Positions 1 through 10,793 of a DNA stretch of 15,775 nucleotides are shown piece by piece; position 1 is the stretch's first letter, and each line of letters opens with the position of its first letter. The stretch lies in contig CAJWIC010000011.1 of the NCBI GenBank assembly GCA_913040905.1, forward strand, positions 1 to 15,775, in the 5' to 3' direction. The notes under the pieces are model-generated. The model saw only the letters and a program-made list of their open reading frames with translations. It was not told the DNA's origin and ran no database searches. Made by a program: the position numbers and the translations under genes. Source of the stretch: an uncultured Synechococcus sp. (lineage in GTDB: Bacteria; Cyanobacteriota; Cyanobacteriia; PCC-6307; Cyanobiaceae).

Positions 1-1144
<1,144 letters not shown>

Positions 1145-1148
<4 letters not shown>

Positions 1149-2608
1149 GCAGCGAGGCCCATCTCTCCGCCGATCTCACGGATGATCAGCGCAAGGCTGC
1201 CGAGGCTTTCGCGGACTGGCTGACATCACCAGCGGATGGAACCCCCTTTGTCCTGAGCGGTTTCGCTGGCAGCGGCAAGACATTCCTGTCGATGCGCCTG
1301 CTGCGGCAGGTGGAAGCGAGCGGTTTGTGTTGGACCGTCGTCGCGCCAACCCACAAAGCGGTGGGTGTCTTGCGCCAGGCCCTGGAGTTGGAGGGGCTCC
1401 AACCCACCTGGTATCCCTCCACCATTCACCGCTTGCTGCGGCTGAAGCTGAAACGCTCCGCGGATGCTGAACTCTGCGAACCCACCGAGCAGACGGCGAT
1501 GGCCCTGGAGAACCTGGGCCTGGTGCTGATCGATGAGGCCTCGATGGTCGACAGCACCCTCTTGGGTATCGCCCTCCAGTGCGCCCACCCGTTCAAAACC
1601 CGGCTGGTGTTTGTCGGTGATCCGGCTCAGCTGCCGCCGGTCGGCGAGGACTCCAGCCCTGTGTTTGCCATGCAACGGGCCAGTGCTTCAACCCTGAAGG
1701 AGGTGGTCCGTCATCAGGGTCCGGTGCTTCAGCTCGCCAGCCGTCTGCGGGATGGAGGACTCCCCTGCCAGAACCCACCCGCGTTGCCGCCGATCCGCGA
1801 TGACCGTGGTCAGGTGCGCTGTCTGCCCCAGAAGGACTGGCTTGATCACGCCCGTCAGGCTCTGCGCCAGGCCTCACTCCAGGACAACCCGGATGCCGCC
1901 AGGATCCTTTGTTACACCAATCGCACGCTTGAGCGCCTGGTTCCCCTGGCACGGCGTGCCATCCATGGGGAGATGGCTGATCAGATGGCGGTGCTGCCTG
2001 GAGAGGTGCTGATCAGTCGGTCGGCGGTGATGGCGCCAGCATCCAGGGATGGTGAAGAGACCGGTGAGGAGCCAGACATGGTGCTGGGTTCCAACCGTGA
2101 AGTGATTGTCAGGGATGTGACCCCTGAGTCCTGTGATCTGATGGATTTCGGCCTTTCCCCGGCGGATGGGGCCGTGCCCGTGATTGAAACCCTGTCGGCT
2201 CAGGTGTCAGCGGGGGAGATGGAGCTTTGTTTGAGACTCCAGCCACCCGTCGGCAGCGAGGCCCGCCGTGAGCTCGATCGGGTGATGCAGCGGCTGCGTC
2301 AGCAGGCCCGGGACGCGGGCCAGAAAAACGGTCGGGCCCTCTGGCGGCGTTATTTCCTTCTTCGTGATGCCTTCGCTTCCCTTGGCCCGGCGGCGGTTCT
2401 GACGGTGCATCGCAGTCAGGGCAGCAGTTTCGGGGAGGTCTTCGTGGCACCGGATGTCTTCCGTGCCGATGCAGCCATCCGACAGCAACTCTGTTACGTC
2501 GCTGTCTCCCGAGCCCGCACCGGTGTCTGGCTGATCGGCGGAACGGCCAGCGCTGCCACCGAGCGTGCCTGGCGCCATGTGTTCGCGTCCACGCTGTCGG
2601 CTTCCTGA
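1145..2608 (+). CDS. RecD/Dda-like superfamily 1 ATP-dependent DNA helicase
   Basis: An SF1B-type helicase of the RecD/Dda group, 487 residues from the chosen start. In order: Walker A GFAGSGKT (about 39-46), TVVAPTHKAV (motif Ia), Walker B VLIDEASMVD (about 127-136), FVGDPAQLPPVGE (motif III, about 156-168), LTVHRSQG (motif V region, about 419) and YVAVSRAR (motif VI, about 451). It would translocate on single-stranded DNA for repair or replication. No nuclease domain and no RecB/RecC partners are visible, so it is not a classical RecBCD subunit. I chose GTG at 1145 because it overlaps the upstream stop as GTGA, like the previous junction. An in-frame ATG at 1109 would add 12 residues and a 40-base overlap. 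The family call is firm; the precise role is unknown. Confidence 0.88.
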
Positions 2609-2632
2609 GAACGCGCTGACGTCGTGCGAGCC

Positions 2633-2655
2633 AAGGGCCATCCTTGCGGGCCCTT
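2633..2655. terminator. Possible hairpin between convergent genes
   Basis: AAGGGCC (2633-2639) and GGCCCTT (2649-2655) form a 7-bp perfect stem around a 9-base loop. It sits between the stop of the helicase gene (+) and the end of the opposing unit (-), where a bidirectional terminator would be expected. Neither side has a clear U-tract, so termination is only a suggestion. Confidence 0.35.
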
Positions 2656-2667
2656 CGCTTGCCTGGA

Positions 2668-2778
2668 CTACAGCCTCAGGATCAGAGCTGCGAGACCGAT
2701 GCAGACCCCGAGGCTGATCACGCCGAGGAGGGCTCGCCAGAAGGCTTTGTCCTGTGGATCAAGCAAGTTCCCAGCCAT
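2668..2778 (-). CDS. Small single-pass membrane protein, 36 residues
   Basis: Translation of the minus strand from ATG at 2778 gives 36 residues. There is a polar, charged N-terminus (MAGNLLDPQDKAFW), then a continuous hydrophobic stretch from about residue 15 to 34 ending LAALILRL, then TAG. A purine-rich GGAGAG lies directly before the ATG, although the spacing is tight. The gene begins 12 bases after the acylphosphatase stop, on the same strand and in the same frame, so it looks like the last gene of the zwf-opcA-cobB-acylphosphatase unit. The amphipathic start plus one transmembrane helix is typical of cyanobacterial small membrane proteins. I do not recognise the family and infer no function. 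Evidence is composition, position and a possible ribosome site; conservation in other strains would settle it. Confidence 0.55.
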   Translation of the reverse strand: MAGNLLDPQDKAFWRALLGVISLGVCIGLAALILRL

Positions 2779-2790
2779 CTCTCCGTGCCG

Positions 2791-3144
2791 TCAGTGGCGC
2801 ACCTCAAACCAATCATCACCGGTTACCGGCAGCTGGCTCAGCTGAACCCGCAGCACCTGTGCTCCCGGCGGGCCCTGCTCGCACCAGGCCCGCAGCTCTG
2901 AAATCGCCAGGGGAGGCCCCTCGGCCTGCACTTCAACACTGCCGTCTCGGAGGTTGCGAACCCAACCCCGCAATCCGAGGTCCAGTGCGCGCCGATTGCA
3001 GCTGGCTCGAAAACCAACCCCTTGAACCCGTCCATGGATCAGCAGCCGCCAGCGCTCCAGGAAGGGCTGCAGCCGGCCGGCCTGGGATCGGTTGACGAAC
3101 CGCCTGGCTATGGCATCGGCTCTGCTGCGAGTGCGTCGCGCCAT
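2791..3144 (-). CDS. Acylphosphatase
   Basis: A small enzyme that hydrolyses carboxyl-phosphate bonds of acyl phosphates such as acetyl or carbamoyl phosphate. The domain begins at ERWRLLIHGRVQGVGFRA and ends DDWFEVRH, about 88 residues, the normal acylphosphatase size. The phosphate-binding loop GRVQGVGFR has its catalytic Arg (residue 46 from this start). The catalytic Asn follows 18 residues later in GWVRNLRDG (Asn64), the spacing seen in characterised enzymes. The start is uncertain. The nearest in-frame ATG is at 3144, giving 117 residues with a basic N-terminal leader and a 37-base overlap with cobB. ATGs at 3216 and 3243 are further upstream inside cobB. No ATG, GTG or TTG lies between 3144 and the domain. 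Function is confident from motifs; biological role is housekeeping and unclear. Confidence 0.87.
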   Translation of the reverse strand: MARRTRSRADAIARRFVNRSQAGRLQPFLERWRLLIHGRVQGVGFRASCNRRALDLGLRGWVRNLRDGSVEVQAEGPPLAISELRAWCEQGPPGAQVLRVQLSQLPVTGDDWFEVRH

Positions 3145-4466
3145 CGGGAGCAGATCATCGAAGAGCTGGCCCAGTGCAGGTGAATCCAGCTGGCGTGAAT
3201 CCTCTGAGTGCCCCATCCCTCCGGTGCCTGTCCGGTTCTCCATCCTTCAATGTCCCACAGCACGGAGCCGGCCGATGCTGGTCGGCTGTGGCTCAGGCTC
3301 CAGCGATGAAACTCGTGGCCCCGCATGCACTCACCCCGCCGCAGCAGCATCCCGTCCTGACGTGGCGTCATCCGGCGGTAGCCCACCTGCAATGCACCCC
3401 GGTGGGCGCTGAACGGCAGGAGTCCTGCCATGGGATGCGGCATGCCGTTGAGGTCATTCAGCTGCTGACCCAGCAACAACATGCCCCCGCATTCGGCATA
3501 GATCGGACGTTGTTGGGCAAATGTCCGGATGGCGGTCAGGCTGATGCGGCACTGCCCCAGCTGCTCAGCGTGCTGCTCCGGAAAGCCACCGGGCAGGATC
3601 AGGCCCCGGGCAGCGGCGGGAAGAGGTTCATCGGCGAGGGGGCTCCATGGCAGCAGGGGCATGGCCATGCGTTCCAGCAGTTCGCCTGTCTCGGCGTAGC
3701 GGAAGTGAAAGGCCTCATCCACCGCCACCGCCACCGGCAGCGTCGGCCCGCTGATCGGAGCAAATGCGTCCAGCGGTGGTGCCCCCGTTCGGGGAGCCTG
3801 CATCAGGGTCAACCACGTCGAGACGTCGAGGTGCTCCTCCGCGAGCTGCGCCCAACGCTCAAGGCGCTGTTCTGGATGCTTCAGTTCGTGGGCCGGGGCC
3901 AGACCCAGGTGTCGTCCGGGGAGTGCCAGGTCATCACTTCTCGGCAGGCAGCCCAGCAGGGGCATGCGGATCGCATCGAGAACCTCCTGCAGCAGCTCAC
4001 GATGACGTTGGCTGCTCACCCTGTTCAGCACGACACCGGCCAGGGTCAGCTCCGGGTCGTGATCACGGAAGCCTTGGACGAGGGCCCCCAGTGATGCGGC
4101 CTGTCCACCGGCGTCAACCACCAGAACCACCGGCAACCGCAGTTGTTTTGCGACAGCTGCAGTGCTGCCGGCTTCACTGCAGCCGATACCGTCAAACAGT
4201 CCCATGACCCCCTCAACCAGGGCCAGATCTCGCTGACTCCCATAACCGTGAAAGGCCCGTTCAACCCAGGCCTCTCCGCAGAGATTGATGTCGAGATTGC
4301 GGCAGGGATGCCCTGCTGCAGCACTCAGAAGTTGTGGATCGAGATAATCCGGCCCGACCTTGAATGGCTGGATGCTGTGGCCCTGGGCGCGAGCCCAGGC
4401 CAACAGGGAGAGGGTCAGCAGCGTCTTACCGCTACCGCTGGCCGGTGCAGCGATGACAACGGCCAT
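3108..4466 (-). CDS. cobB: Cobyrinate a,c-diamide synthase (CobB/CbiA)
   Basis: ATP-dependent amidotransferase that uses glutamine to amidate the a and c side chains of cobyrinic acid, in corrin (pseudocobalamin/B12) synthesis. It has 452 residues, close to the family norm. The N-terminal dethiobiotin-synthetase-like domain has P-loop APASGSGKT (7-15), KVGPDYLDP (36-44) and LVEGVMGLFDG (83-93). The C-terminal glutaminase-like domain has LILPGGFPE (289-297), nucleophile Cys326 in YAECGG, and GHEFHRWS (383-390), finishing in IHASWIHLHW. I chose ATG at 4466, 16 bases after the opcA stop, with AAGGA nine bases upstream. The ORF extends to 4553, but those 29 extra codons overlap opcA and lie before the P-loop start normal for the family. 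Its place behind zwf-opcA suggests co-transcription rather than a shared pathway. Confidence 0.93.
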   Translation of the reverse strand: MAVVIAAPASGSGKTLLTLSLLAWARAQGHSIQPFKVGPDYLDPQLLSAAAGHPCRNLDINLCGEAWVERAFHGYGSQRDLALVEGVMGLFDGIGCSEAGSTAAVAKQLRLPVVLVVDAGGQAASLGALVQGFRDHDPELTLAGVVLNRVSSQRHRELLQEVLDAIRMPLLGCLPRSDDLALPGRHLGLAPAHELKHPEQRLERWAQLAEEHLDVSTWLTLMQAPRTGAPPLDAFAPISGPTLPVAVAVDEAFHFRYAETGELLERMAMPLLPWSPLADEPLPAAARGLILPGGFPEQHAEQLGQCRISLTAIRTFAQQRPIYAECGGMLLLGQQLNDLNGMPHPMAGLLPFSAHRGALQVGYRRMTPRQDGMLLRRGECMRGHEFHRWSLSHSRPASAGSVLWDIEGWRTGQAPEGWGTQRIHASWIHLHWASSSMICSRWRDALAAEPMP

Positions 4467-4482
4467 AGCGGATGGTCCTTGG

Positions 4483-5769
4483 TCAGCTGAGCAGCCTGGC
4501 AGCCAGCGGAGCCGCAGCGGCCAGCAATGGATTGGTGGAGTCGTGTCCGCCACTCAGCAGCCTGGCTACATCCATTTCCGGTGAGGCGTGCTGAACCGAC
4601 ACGATCTCCTCATGCAGCTCGAGGCTGGCCATTCCCCCACCCTCAAGGCGCATGCAGCCACCGGATTCCGCACAGAGGATCACGCAGACACCCTGGCCTT
4701 GCTCCGGCTGGCAGATCAGGCGCAGGCCGACCATCTGTCCGGCGTGAACGCTGGGTTGGCCGGTGGGGACGGTCATCAGCTGAAAGCGGATGTCAGCCCC
4801 GTCATGGCGGCTGAACTGGGCCGTGACCCCTTCCTCGGAGATCTCACTTCGCTGCAACTGCCAGCCGAGACGATCGGCAATCCAGGCCGCCATCAGCAAC
4901 CCCTGCGCTGGATGGTGACCTTCCACGTCGATGTCCAGCTGCTTGATGTGGCAGAGAGCATCCCGACGGTTCGGTGGGTCAAACACCATCGCCAGGGTTT
5001 CGCGCCAGCTGCGCAGACGCAGCCAGTTGAGGTCATTCACCGCCTGACCGGACTCCACGCGTGACCGCAGCAGGTTGAGGCAGTGGCCCGGGTTGCCGAC
5101 GGCGGTGTCGATGATCAGGCGCCTGGGAGCGCAGGCCAGCTGTTCCATCAGGTCGGGGGCTTCATCGAGGAATCCGTTCCACCAGACCCAGGCCGGCATG
5201 GAGGGTGGCAGCAGCGGCTGAAGGATCGACATGCCGTCTCGCAGGGCATCGTGGCCACCCCGCAACACCACCACATCGCCACAGGCGGTGGTTCCTCCTC
5301 CCTCTTCAGGCAAGGGGCAGTAAGCGGCTACAAGCGTTTCGAGTCCCTGGTGGGTGTTGATGGTCGGCGCCAGGGTGATCAATCGTCGGGGCTGGAGTTC
5401 ACTCAGGGCCGGGTCGATGTACTGCCCGCGCAGATCGTCCGCCAAGGTGTCACCGTTGAGCTGGGCGACGGCAGCGATCAGCTCTCCGGCGGTGGGTGGT
5501 GTGCTCAGGGGCAGATCGGTGTCGACCACGGCCTGGCGACCGGCCTCCAGCAGCGCATCGGATTGCTGTCCGGTGATCGGTCCGTTGAGCCGGCCGCAAC
5601 GCACCAGTTGCTGTTCCGCCCAGGCGGGTTGCCAGATCAGCAGGCTGAAGGTGTTGGCACCGGAGCCCGTGTTGCCTTGCTGTTCCGTTGACCAGAGCTG
5701 TTCCAGGTAGGTGGGCACCTCGGAGGGTGCCAGTTCAAGCGGGGTCTGAAGAGTGAGCTGGGGAGACAT
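4483..5769 (-). CDS. opcA: Glucose-6-phosphate dehydrogenase activator/assembly protein OpcA
   Basis: OpcA is an allosteric activator needed for full activity and oligomerisation of cyanobacterial G6PDH. The 428-residue protein lies directly downstream of zwf (38-base gap), the usual cyanobacterial order. No catalytic motif is expected. Recognisable stretches are LRGQYIDPALSELQPRRLI (113-131) and NDLNWLRLRSWRETLAMVFD (245-264). Near the C-terminus Cys366 and Cys372 (ILCAESGGCMR) are six residues apart, the same spacing as the thioredoxin-sensitive disulfide described in Anabaena OpcA. This suggests that light-dependent redox control acts through OpcA here. The ATG at 5769 has no clear Shine-Dalgarno sequence. 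Identity is confident from sequence plus zwf linkage; the redox role is inferred. Confidence 0.92.
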   Translation of the reverse strand: MSPQLTLQTPLELAPSEVPTYLEQLWSTEQQGNTGSGANTFSLLIWQPAWAEQQLVRCGRLNGPITGQQSDALLEAGRQAVVDTDLPLSTPPTAGELIAAVAQLNGDTLADDLRGQYIDPALSELQPRRLITLAPTINTHQGLETLVAAYCPLPEEGGGTTACGDVVVLRGGHDALRDGMSILQPLLPPSMPAWVWWNGFLDEAPDLMEQLACAPRRLIIDTAVGNPGHCLNLLRSRVESGQAVNDLNWLRLRSWRETLAMVFDPPNRRDALCHIKQLDIDVEGHHPAQGLLMAAWIADRLGWQLQRSEISEEGVTAQFSRHDGADIRFQLMTVPTGQPSVHAGQMVGLRLICQPEQGQGVCVILCAESGGCMRLEGGGMASLELHEEIVSVQHASPEMDVARLLSGGHDSTNPLLAAAAPLAARLLS

Positions 5770-5807
5770 CGGGATCGAGGGTTGAGGTGTGGCGAGTTCA
5801 GTTGGCG

Positions 5808-7331
5808 TCAGGGACGACGCCAGAGCAGTCCGTCTCGGGCCAGCAGGGCATCAGCGGCGGCAGGTCCCCAGGTGCGGGATTCGTAGGGGTGAATCGGAAG
5901 CTGCCACGGGCTGTCTTCAATCAGCTCCAGCAGCGGCGTGTAAAGACGCCAGGCCGCCTCCACCTCATCGCTGCGGGTGAACAGGGTCGGATCGCTGAGC
6001 ATGGCGTCCGCCAGCAGGCGCACATAGCCCTCATCGGAGGGCTCTCCGAAGGACTCGTCGTAGGAGAACTCCATGTCAATCGGACGGCTGCGCATGCCGG
6101 AACCGGGGGATTTCACTTCAAAGCGGAATTCCGCACCTTCGTCGGGTTGGATGCGCAGGATCAGCTGGTTGGCCGTCGGGCCGCCGGTGGCTGCATCGAA
6201 CAGATGCACCGGTGCTTCGCGGAAGGTGAGCACCACTTCGCTGAGGCGCTTGGCCAGCCGCTTGCCGGTACGCACGTAGAAGGGAACCCCCTGCCAGCGC
6301 CAGTTGTCGACAAACAGCTTCATGGCGACGTAGGTCTCGGTGGTGCTGTTCGGATCGACGCCCGGTTCCTGGCGGTACCCCGCCAGGGGGGCGTCATGGC
6401 TGCCGCCGGGGCTGTACTGACCGCGGATGCAGCAGTTCCAGGGCTCCTGCTCATCGGCCAGTCGTGCCGCCTGCAGCACCTTGGCCTTTTCGTTGCGGAT
6501 CGCTTCCGGATCAAAGCGACCAGGCGGTTCCATGGCTGTGATGGCCAGCATCTGGGTGAGGTGGTTCTGCACCATGTCCCGCAGGGCGCCGGAGGTCTCG
6601 TAATACCCGGCCCGCTCCTCGACCCCGACGGTTTCGGCTGCGGTGATCTGAACACTGGAGATGTAGTTCCGGTTCCAGATCGGTTCGAAAATGGTGTTGG
6701 CGAAGCGCAACACCATGATGTTCTGGACGGTCTCCTTGCCCAGGTAGTGGTCGATTCTGAAGATCTGGTTCTCCTGGCCACAGCTCTTCACGACGCGGTT
6801 CAGGGCTTGCGCACTGCCGTAATCACGGCCGAAGGGCTTCTCGATCACCACCCGGCTGCGCAGGGGATCCTTCAGCAGTCCGGCATCCGCCAGGGCACGA
6901 CAGCCACTGCCGTAGAACTTCGGTGATACCGAAAGGTAAAAGGTCCGGTTTCCGCGGGTGGCGCACTGCTGATCGATGGTTGCCAGTCGACCGCCAAGGC
7001 GGACCACGTCGTCCGGTTGCTGCAGATCGACGGGTTCGTAGTAGAGCTTTGAGACGAACTGATCCCAGGCCTCCGGGTTCTCCGCAATCTTGCTGGCCAG
7101 GGCCTCGGCCATTTTTCCCCGAAACTCCTCATCGCTCCAGGGCCGGCGGGCGCAGCCGAGCAGGGCGAATTCGCTGGGAAGTCGCCGTTGCTTGAACAGT
7201 TCGAACAGCGCCGGGACCAATTTGCGGTGGGTCAGGTCACCACTGGCGCCGAAAATCACCAGACATTGGGGTGCGATGACGCGTTCCTGTCGGAGTCCGA
7301 CCCGCAGGGGATTGGTGGCGGTGGCGACCAT
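5808..7331 (-). CDS. zwf: Glucose-6-phosphate 1-dehydrogenase
   Basis: Oxidises glucose 6-phosphate to 6-phosphogluconolactone with NADP, opening the oxidative pentose phosphate pathway, the main dark NADPH source in cyanobacteria. The protein has 507 residues, full length. The dinucleotide-binding GASGDLTHRK is at 28-37, EKPFGRD at 164-170 and the active-site signature RIDHYLGKE at 192-200, with catalytic His195 region and Lys199. ATG at 7331 has AAGG four bases upstream. Cys184 lies where one redox cysteine of Anabaena G6PDH is found (reported as Cys187). After Cys303/Cys304 no cysteine remains, so the C-terminal partner (reported as Cys445) seems absent. It is followed by opcA. A separate promoter is expected because a terminator lies between it and petH. 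Confidence 0.96.
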   Translation of the reverse strand: MVATATNPLRVGLRQERVIAPQCLVIFGASGDLTHRKLVPALFELFKQRRLPSEFALLGCARRPWSDEEFRGKMAEALASKIAENPEAWDQFVSKLYYEPVDLQQPDDVVRLGGRLATIDQQCATRGNRTFYLSVSPKFYGSGCRALADAGLLKDPLRSRVVIEKPFGRDYGSAQALNRVVKSCGQENQIFRIDHYLGKETVQNIMVLRFANTIFEPIWNRNYISSVQITAAETVGVEERAGYYETSGALRDMVQNHLTQMLAITAMEPPGRFDPEAIRNEKAKVLQAARLADEQEPWNCCIRGQYSPGGSHDAPLAGYRQEPGVDPNSTTETYVAMKLFVDNWRWQGVPFYVRTGKRLAKRLSEVVLTFREAPVHLFDAATGGPTANQLILRIQPDEGAEFRFEVKSPGSGMRSRPIDMEFSYDESFGEPSDEGYVRLLADAMLSDPTLFTRSDEVEAAWRLYTPLLELIEDSPWQLPIHPYESRTWGPAAADALLARDGLLWRRP

Positions 7332-7430
7332 CGAGCCTTGGCATCTGTCGACGGTTTAGGCACGGAAGTGGAAATCAACAGTGCCCCAGATCAACCAAGC
7401 CTGTTTTTTGGGCCGTTTTGTTGCCAAGCG

Positions 7431-7457
7431 AAAAAAAAAGACCGCCCGAGGGCGGTC
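7431..7457 (-). terminator. Rho-independent terminator of petH
   Basis: On the minus strand GACCGCCC (7457-7450) pairs with GGGCGGTC (7447-7440) across a two-base centre; in practice about a 7-bp stem closed by four bases. It is followed by nine U residues (7439-7431). It begins about 32 bases after the petH stop and would separate petH from zwf. No T-run follows on the plus strand, so it is one-directional. Confidence 0.85.
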
Positions 7458-7488
7458 CGCAGGATTTGATCCACCGCTTTGACGCGGA

Positions 7489-8687
<1,199 letters not shown>

Positions 8688-8796
8688 GGGGGGCTTCTTG
8701 GAAAGGCTCGATTCAGTTGCCGTTTGCCACATCTGGTGATGTCGCCTGGACGACGTCCGTAAGATCTGAACGGACCAGCCCTGAAGATCAGATCCG

Positions 8797-9339
8797 TTGA
8801 CGCCTCTCCAGACGCTGTTTCCAGGTGGATCCCGCTCCTCCACCCGTCAAGGTGAAACCATTGAGCAGACGATGGAGCGTCTGCCCGGTGGAGCGCGTCG
8901 CCTGGCGGTTCAGTTGAAAAGCACAATCCCCGCCGATGTGTTCTGGGATGTGCTGACGGATTACACCCATCTGGCTGATTTCATTCCCAATCTCAGCTCC
9001 AGTGAACTGGTGATGCGCGAGGGGGAAACGGTTCGTCTGCAGCAGGTGGGCAGTCAGCAACTGCTCGGGATGCGCTTTTCCGCGCAGGTTCTGCTCGAGC
9101 TGCGTGAGTTCAAGCCTGATGGCATGCTCCGTTTCCTGATGCTGAAAGGGGATTTCCGACGTTTTGAGGGCTCCTGGCAAGTCAGGAGCCTGCCGGATGG
9201 CTCGTCGTTGTTCTACGAACTGACGGTGCAGGGATGTCTGGGTATGCCGATCGGACTGATCGAACAGCGTTTGCGTGAAGACCTCAGCAGCAACCTGTTC
9301 GCTGTGGAGCGAGAAGCGCGCCGACGCCACCAAAACTGA
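8797..9339 (+). CDS. SRPBCC/START-like (polyketide cyclase/dehydrase type) protein
   Basis: A 180-residue soluble protein of the SRPBCC superfamily, whose helix-grip fold encloses a hydrophobic ligand. The signature is the first strand and helix region: LAVQLKSTIPADVFWDVLTD followed by YTHLADFIPNL (56-66). Later come strands with VRLQQVGSQQLLGMRFSAQV, FRRFEGSWQVRSLPDGSSLF and a long C-terminal helix (IGLIEQRLREDLSSNLFAVE) that normally lies across the cavity. There is no signal peptide or membrane helix. The start is unsure. TTG at 8797 is the first possible codon after an in-frame stop at 8782. ATG at 8872 would drop 25 residues but keep the whole domain. Ligand and role are unknown. It diverges from petH and could share its regulation. 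Confidence 0.85.
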   Translation: MTPLQTLFPGGSRSSTRQGETIEQTMERLPGGARRLAVQLKSTIPADVFWDVLTDYTHLADFIPNLSSSELVMREGETVRLQQVGSQQLLGMRFSAQVLLELREFKPDGMLRFLMLKGDFRRFEGSWQVRSLPDGSSLFYELTVQGCLGMPIGLIEQRLREDLSSNLFAVEREARRRHQN

Positions 9340-9416
9340 AGGACGCCACAAATAAAAACTGAAGATTGAGCGTTTGAGAAAGTGTTTAACCCTCAAAAAC
9401 GCACACTCTTTTCAAG

Positions 9417-9489
9417 TACCCCCAAGGGGATTCGAACCCCTGTCGCCTCCGTGAAAGGGAGGTGTCCTAGGCCTCTAGACGATGGGGGC
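9417..9489 (-). tRNA. tRNA-Glu (anticodon UUC)
   Basis: A 73-base cloverleaf on the minus strand. The acceptor stem GCCCCCA (9489-9483) pairs with TGGGGGT, with discriminator A at 9417 and a G-U first pair. The D-arm contains CTAGAGGCCTAGG. The anticodon stem CCTCC/GGAGG carries loop CTTTCAC with anticodon TTC. The T-arm is ACAGGGGTTCGAATCCCCT. CCA is not encoded. The acceptor end matches the cyanobacterial/plastid tRNA-Glu type. Besides translation, in cyanobacteria this charged tRNA is the substrate of glutamyl-tRNA reductase (HemA), the first committed step to chlorophyll, haem and bilins. Confidence 0.96.
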
Positions 9490-9536
9490 GAGGCCGTGAC
9501 TGAGGAGCCGTCTGTGCTCCTGATCACCAAGACAAA

Positions 9537-10688
9537 CTACGGCTCGAGCTCACCCTCCGTCAAGACAGCCTGCCCCCATTCCTGCCCTTGCCCTTGCCAG
9601 ATCGGGACGGTGAAGGTGAAACAGGCTCCTTCCCCTGGCTCGGAAACGACCCAGATGCGTCCCCCATGCACCTCCACGATGCGGCGGCACACCGAAAGGC
9701 CCACGCCGAACCCTGTGGTGCGATCGGAGGTCTGAGGCAGGCGGACCCGATCCAGAAAGATCCGCTGCTGCTCTTCTGTGGGGATGCCAGGTCCGCTGTC
9801 ACAGACACTCACCTCAACCCTTTGACTGGTGCGGTGGAGCATGGTGAGGGTGATATGCCCGCCATTGCCGGTGTATTTGAGGGCGTTCTCCAGCAGATTC
9901 AGCAACACCTGACGCATGCGGCGCTGATCCGCGAAGACCTTGGGGAGGTCGCCGGGAATGTCGGTGCGGATCTCAACGTTCCGGCCCAGCCAGAGTTTCT
10001 CCAGTTCGAGGATGACTTCCGCCGAGACGCTGGCTAGATCCAGCCGTTGGGGATTGAACAGTGTTTCCCAGCGCGTGGTGCCCACCTCCAACAGATCCTT
10101 CGACAGGGCCTCCATCTCTTCCAGCCGCCGTGTGATCACGTCCTGGAAGCGGTTCATATCAATCTGCCCCAACCGCTGGCTTTGAAGTGCCAGAGCTGCT
10201 GCGGTCAAGGGAGTTCTCAGCTCATGGGCCACCATCCGCAGCAGCCGCTCCTGAGCGTGAATCCTGTCGATCAGGGTTTCGTTCTCCTGGCGCAGAACCA
10301 ACAGCTGATCTTCGAGTTGAAGTTCCTTCTGGGTGCGGCTGCCGTCGAGTTCCGTCGGCCTCAGGCTGAGCCCTAAGCCGCTCACCACGCCGTCCTGCTG
10401 CCAGCGGGGAACCCATCCCTTGAGCTGCTGGAGGATGTTGCTGCCGGCGAAGACCTGCTTGGGTGAAGGGGACAGCTTGATCAGTGCCGGTGTGATCACG
10501 AGCCTGTGCAGCTCCAGCAATTCCGGTTGCTGGGATGGATCCGCCACCTGCAGCGTCACCTGGAATCCAACGTCGTCCCGTTCGAGGTAATGAACGACGG
10601 ACCTCAGATCCGGGCCGGAGAGGTGATGGCGCGCTGCCACCAGCAGGAGTTTCAGCCGCTGGCGACCCTTGGGATCGTCCTCCCCCAC
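9537..10688 (-). CDS. sasA: SasA circadian-clock output sensor histidine kinase
   Basis: Histidine kinase that reads the KaiC phosphorylation state through a KaiB-like N-terminal domain and phosphorylates RpaA to drive circadian gene expression. It has 383 residues, normal for SasA. The thioredoxin-like KaiB-type domain is at about 11-100 ([19 protein letters not shown] onward). A coiled linker rich in Gln/Glu spans about 118-148. The H-box [10 protein letters not shown] has phospho-acceptor His155. The N-box [12 protein letters not shown] has Asn268, then G1 DSGPGIP (297-303) and G2 GFGVGLSVC (326-334). No membrane segments are present. The start is GTG at 10688, two codons after an in-frame stop, so no upstream start is possible. 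kai genes are not in this window. It is divergent from the gene at 10794 and upstream of tRNA-Glu. Confidence 0.95.
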   Translation of the reverse strand: MGEDDPKGRQRLKLLLVAARHHLSGPDLRSVVHYLERDDVGFQVTLQVADPSQQPELLELHRLVITPALIKLSPSPKQVFAGSNILQQLKGWVPRWQQDGVVSGLGLSLRPTELDGSRTQKELQLEDQLLVLRQENETLIDRIHAQERLLRMVAHELRTPLTAAALALQSQRLGQIDMNRFQDVITRRLEEMEALSKDLLEVGTTRWETLFNPQRLDLASVSAEVILELEKLWLGRNVEIRTDIPGDLPKVFADQRRMRQVLLNLLENALKYTGNGGHITLTMLHRTSQRVEVSVCDSGPGIPTEEQQRIFLDRVRLPQTSDRTTGFGVGLSVCRRIVEVHGGRIWVVSEPGEGACFTFTVPIWQGQGQEWGQAVLTEGELEP

Positions 10689-10793
10689 GGCTCAGGATTC
10701 ACGAAAACTGAGGCTTACCTTATGGGTTTTTGACTCGTCCGCCATCCGGGCTAAGACAACTGGAAGCACTCCAACGCTTCGCCGACACGGTTC

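Noticed and set aside
3174..4094. 306-codon plus-strand frame
   Set aside because: Antisense to cobB, with no motifs; Gln/His-rich as expected for a reversed frame.
5787..6926. 379-codon plus-strand frame
   Set aside because: Antisense to zwf, low-complexity Gly/His/Gln-rich translation with no domain; a shadow of zwf codon use.
9340..9416. Partial inverted repeats after the SRPBCC gene and tRNA-Glu
   Set aside because: Arms such as GCGTTTGAG and CTCAAAAACGC need bulges and no clean stem with a U-tract forms.
9503..9521. Hairpin AGGAGC/GCTCCT between sasA and tRNA-Glu
   Set aside because: Only six pairs with a seven-base loop and no U-run on either strand; not enough to call a terminator.
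9382..9735. 117-codon plus-strand frame including GIRTPVASVKGRCPRPLDDG
   Set aside because: It is the complement of tRNA-Glu plus the end of sasA. Such peptides are a known artefact of translating across tRNA genes.
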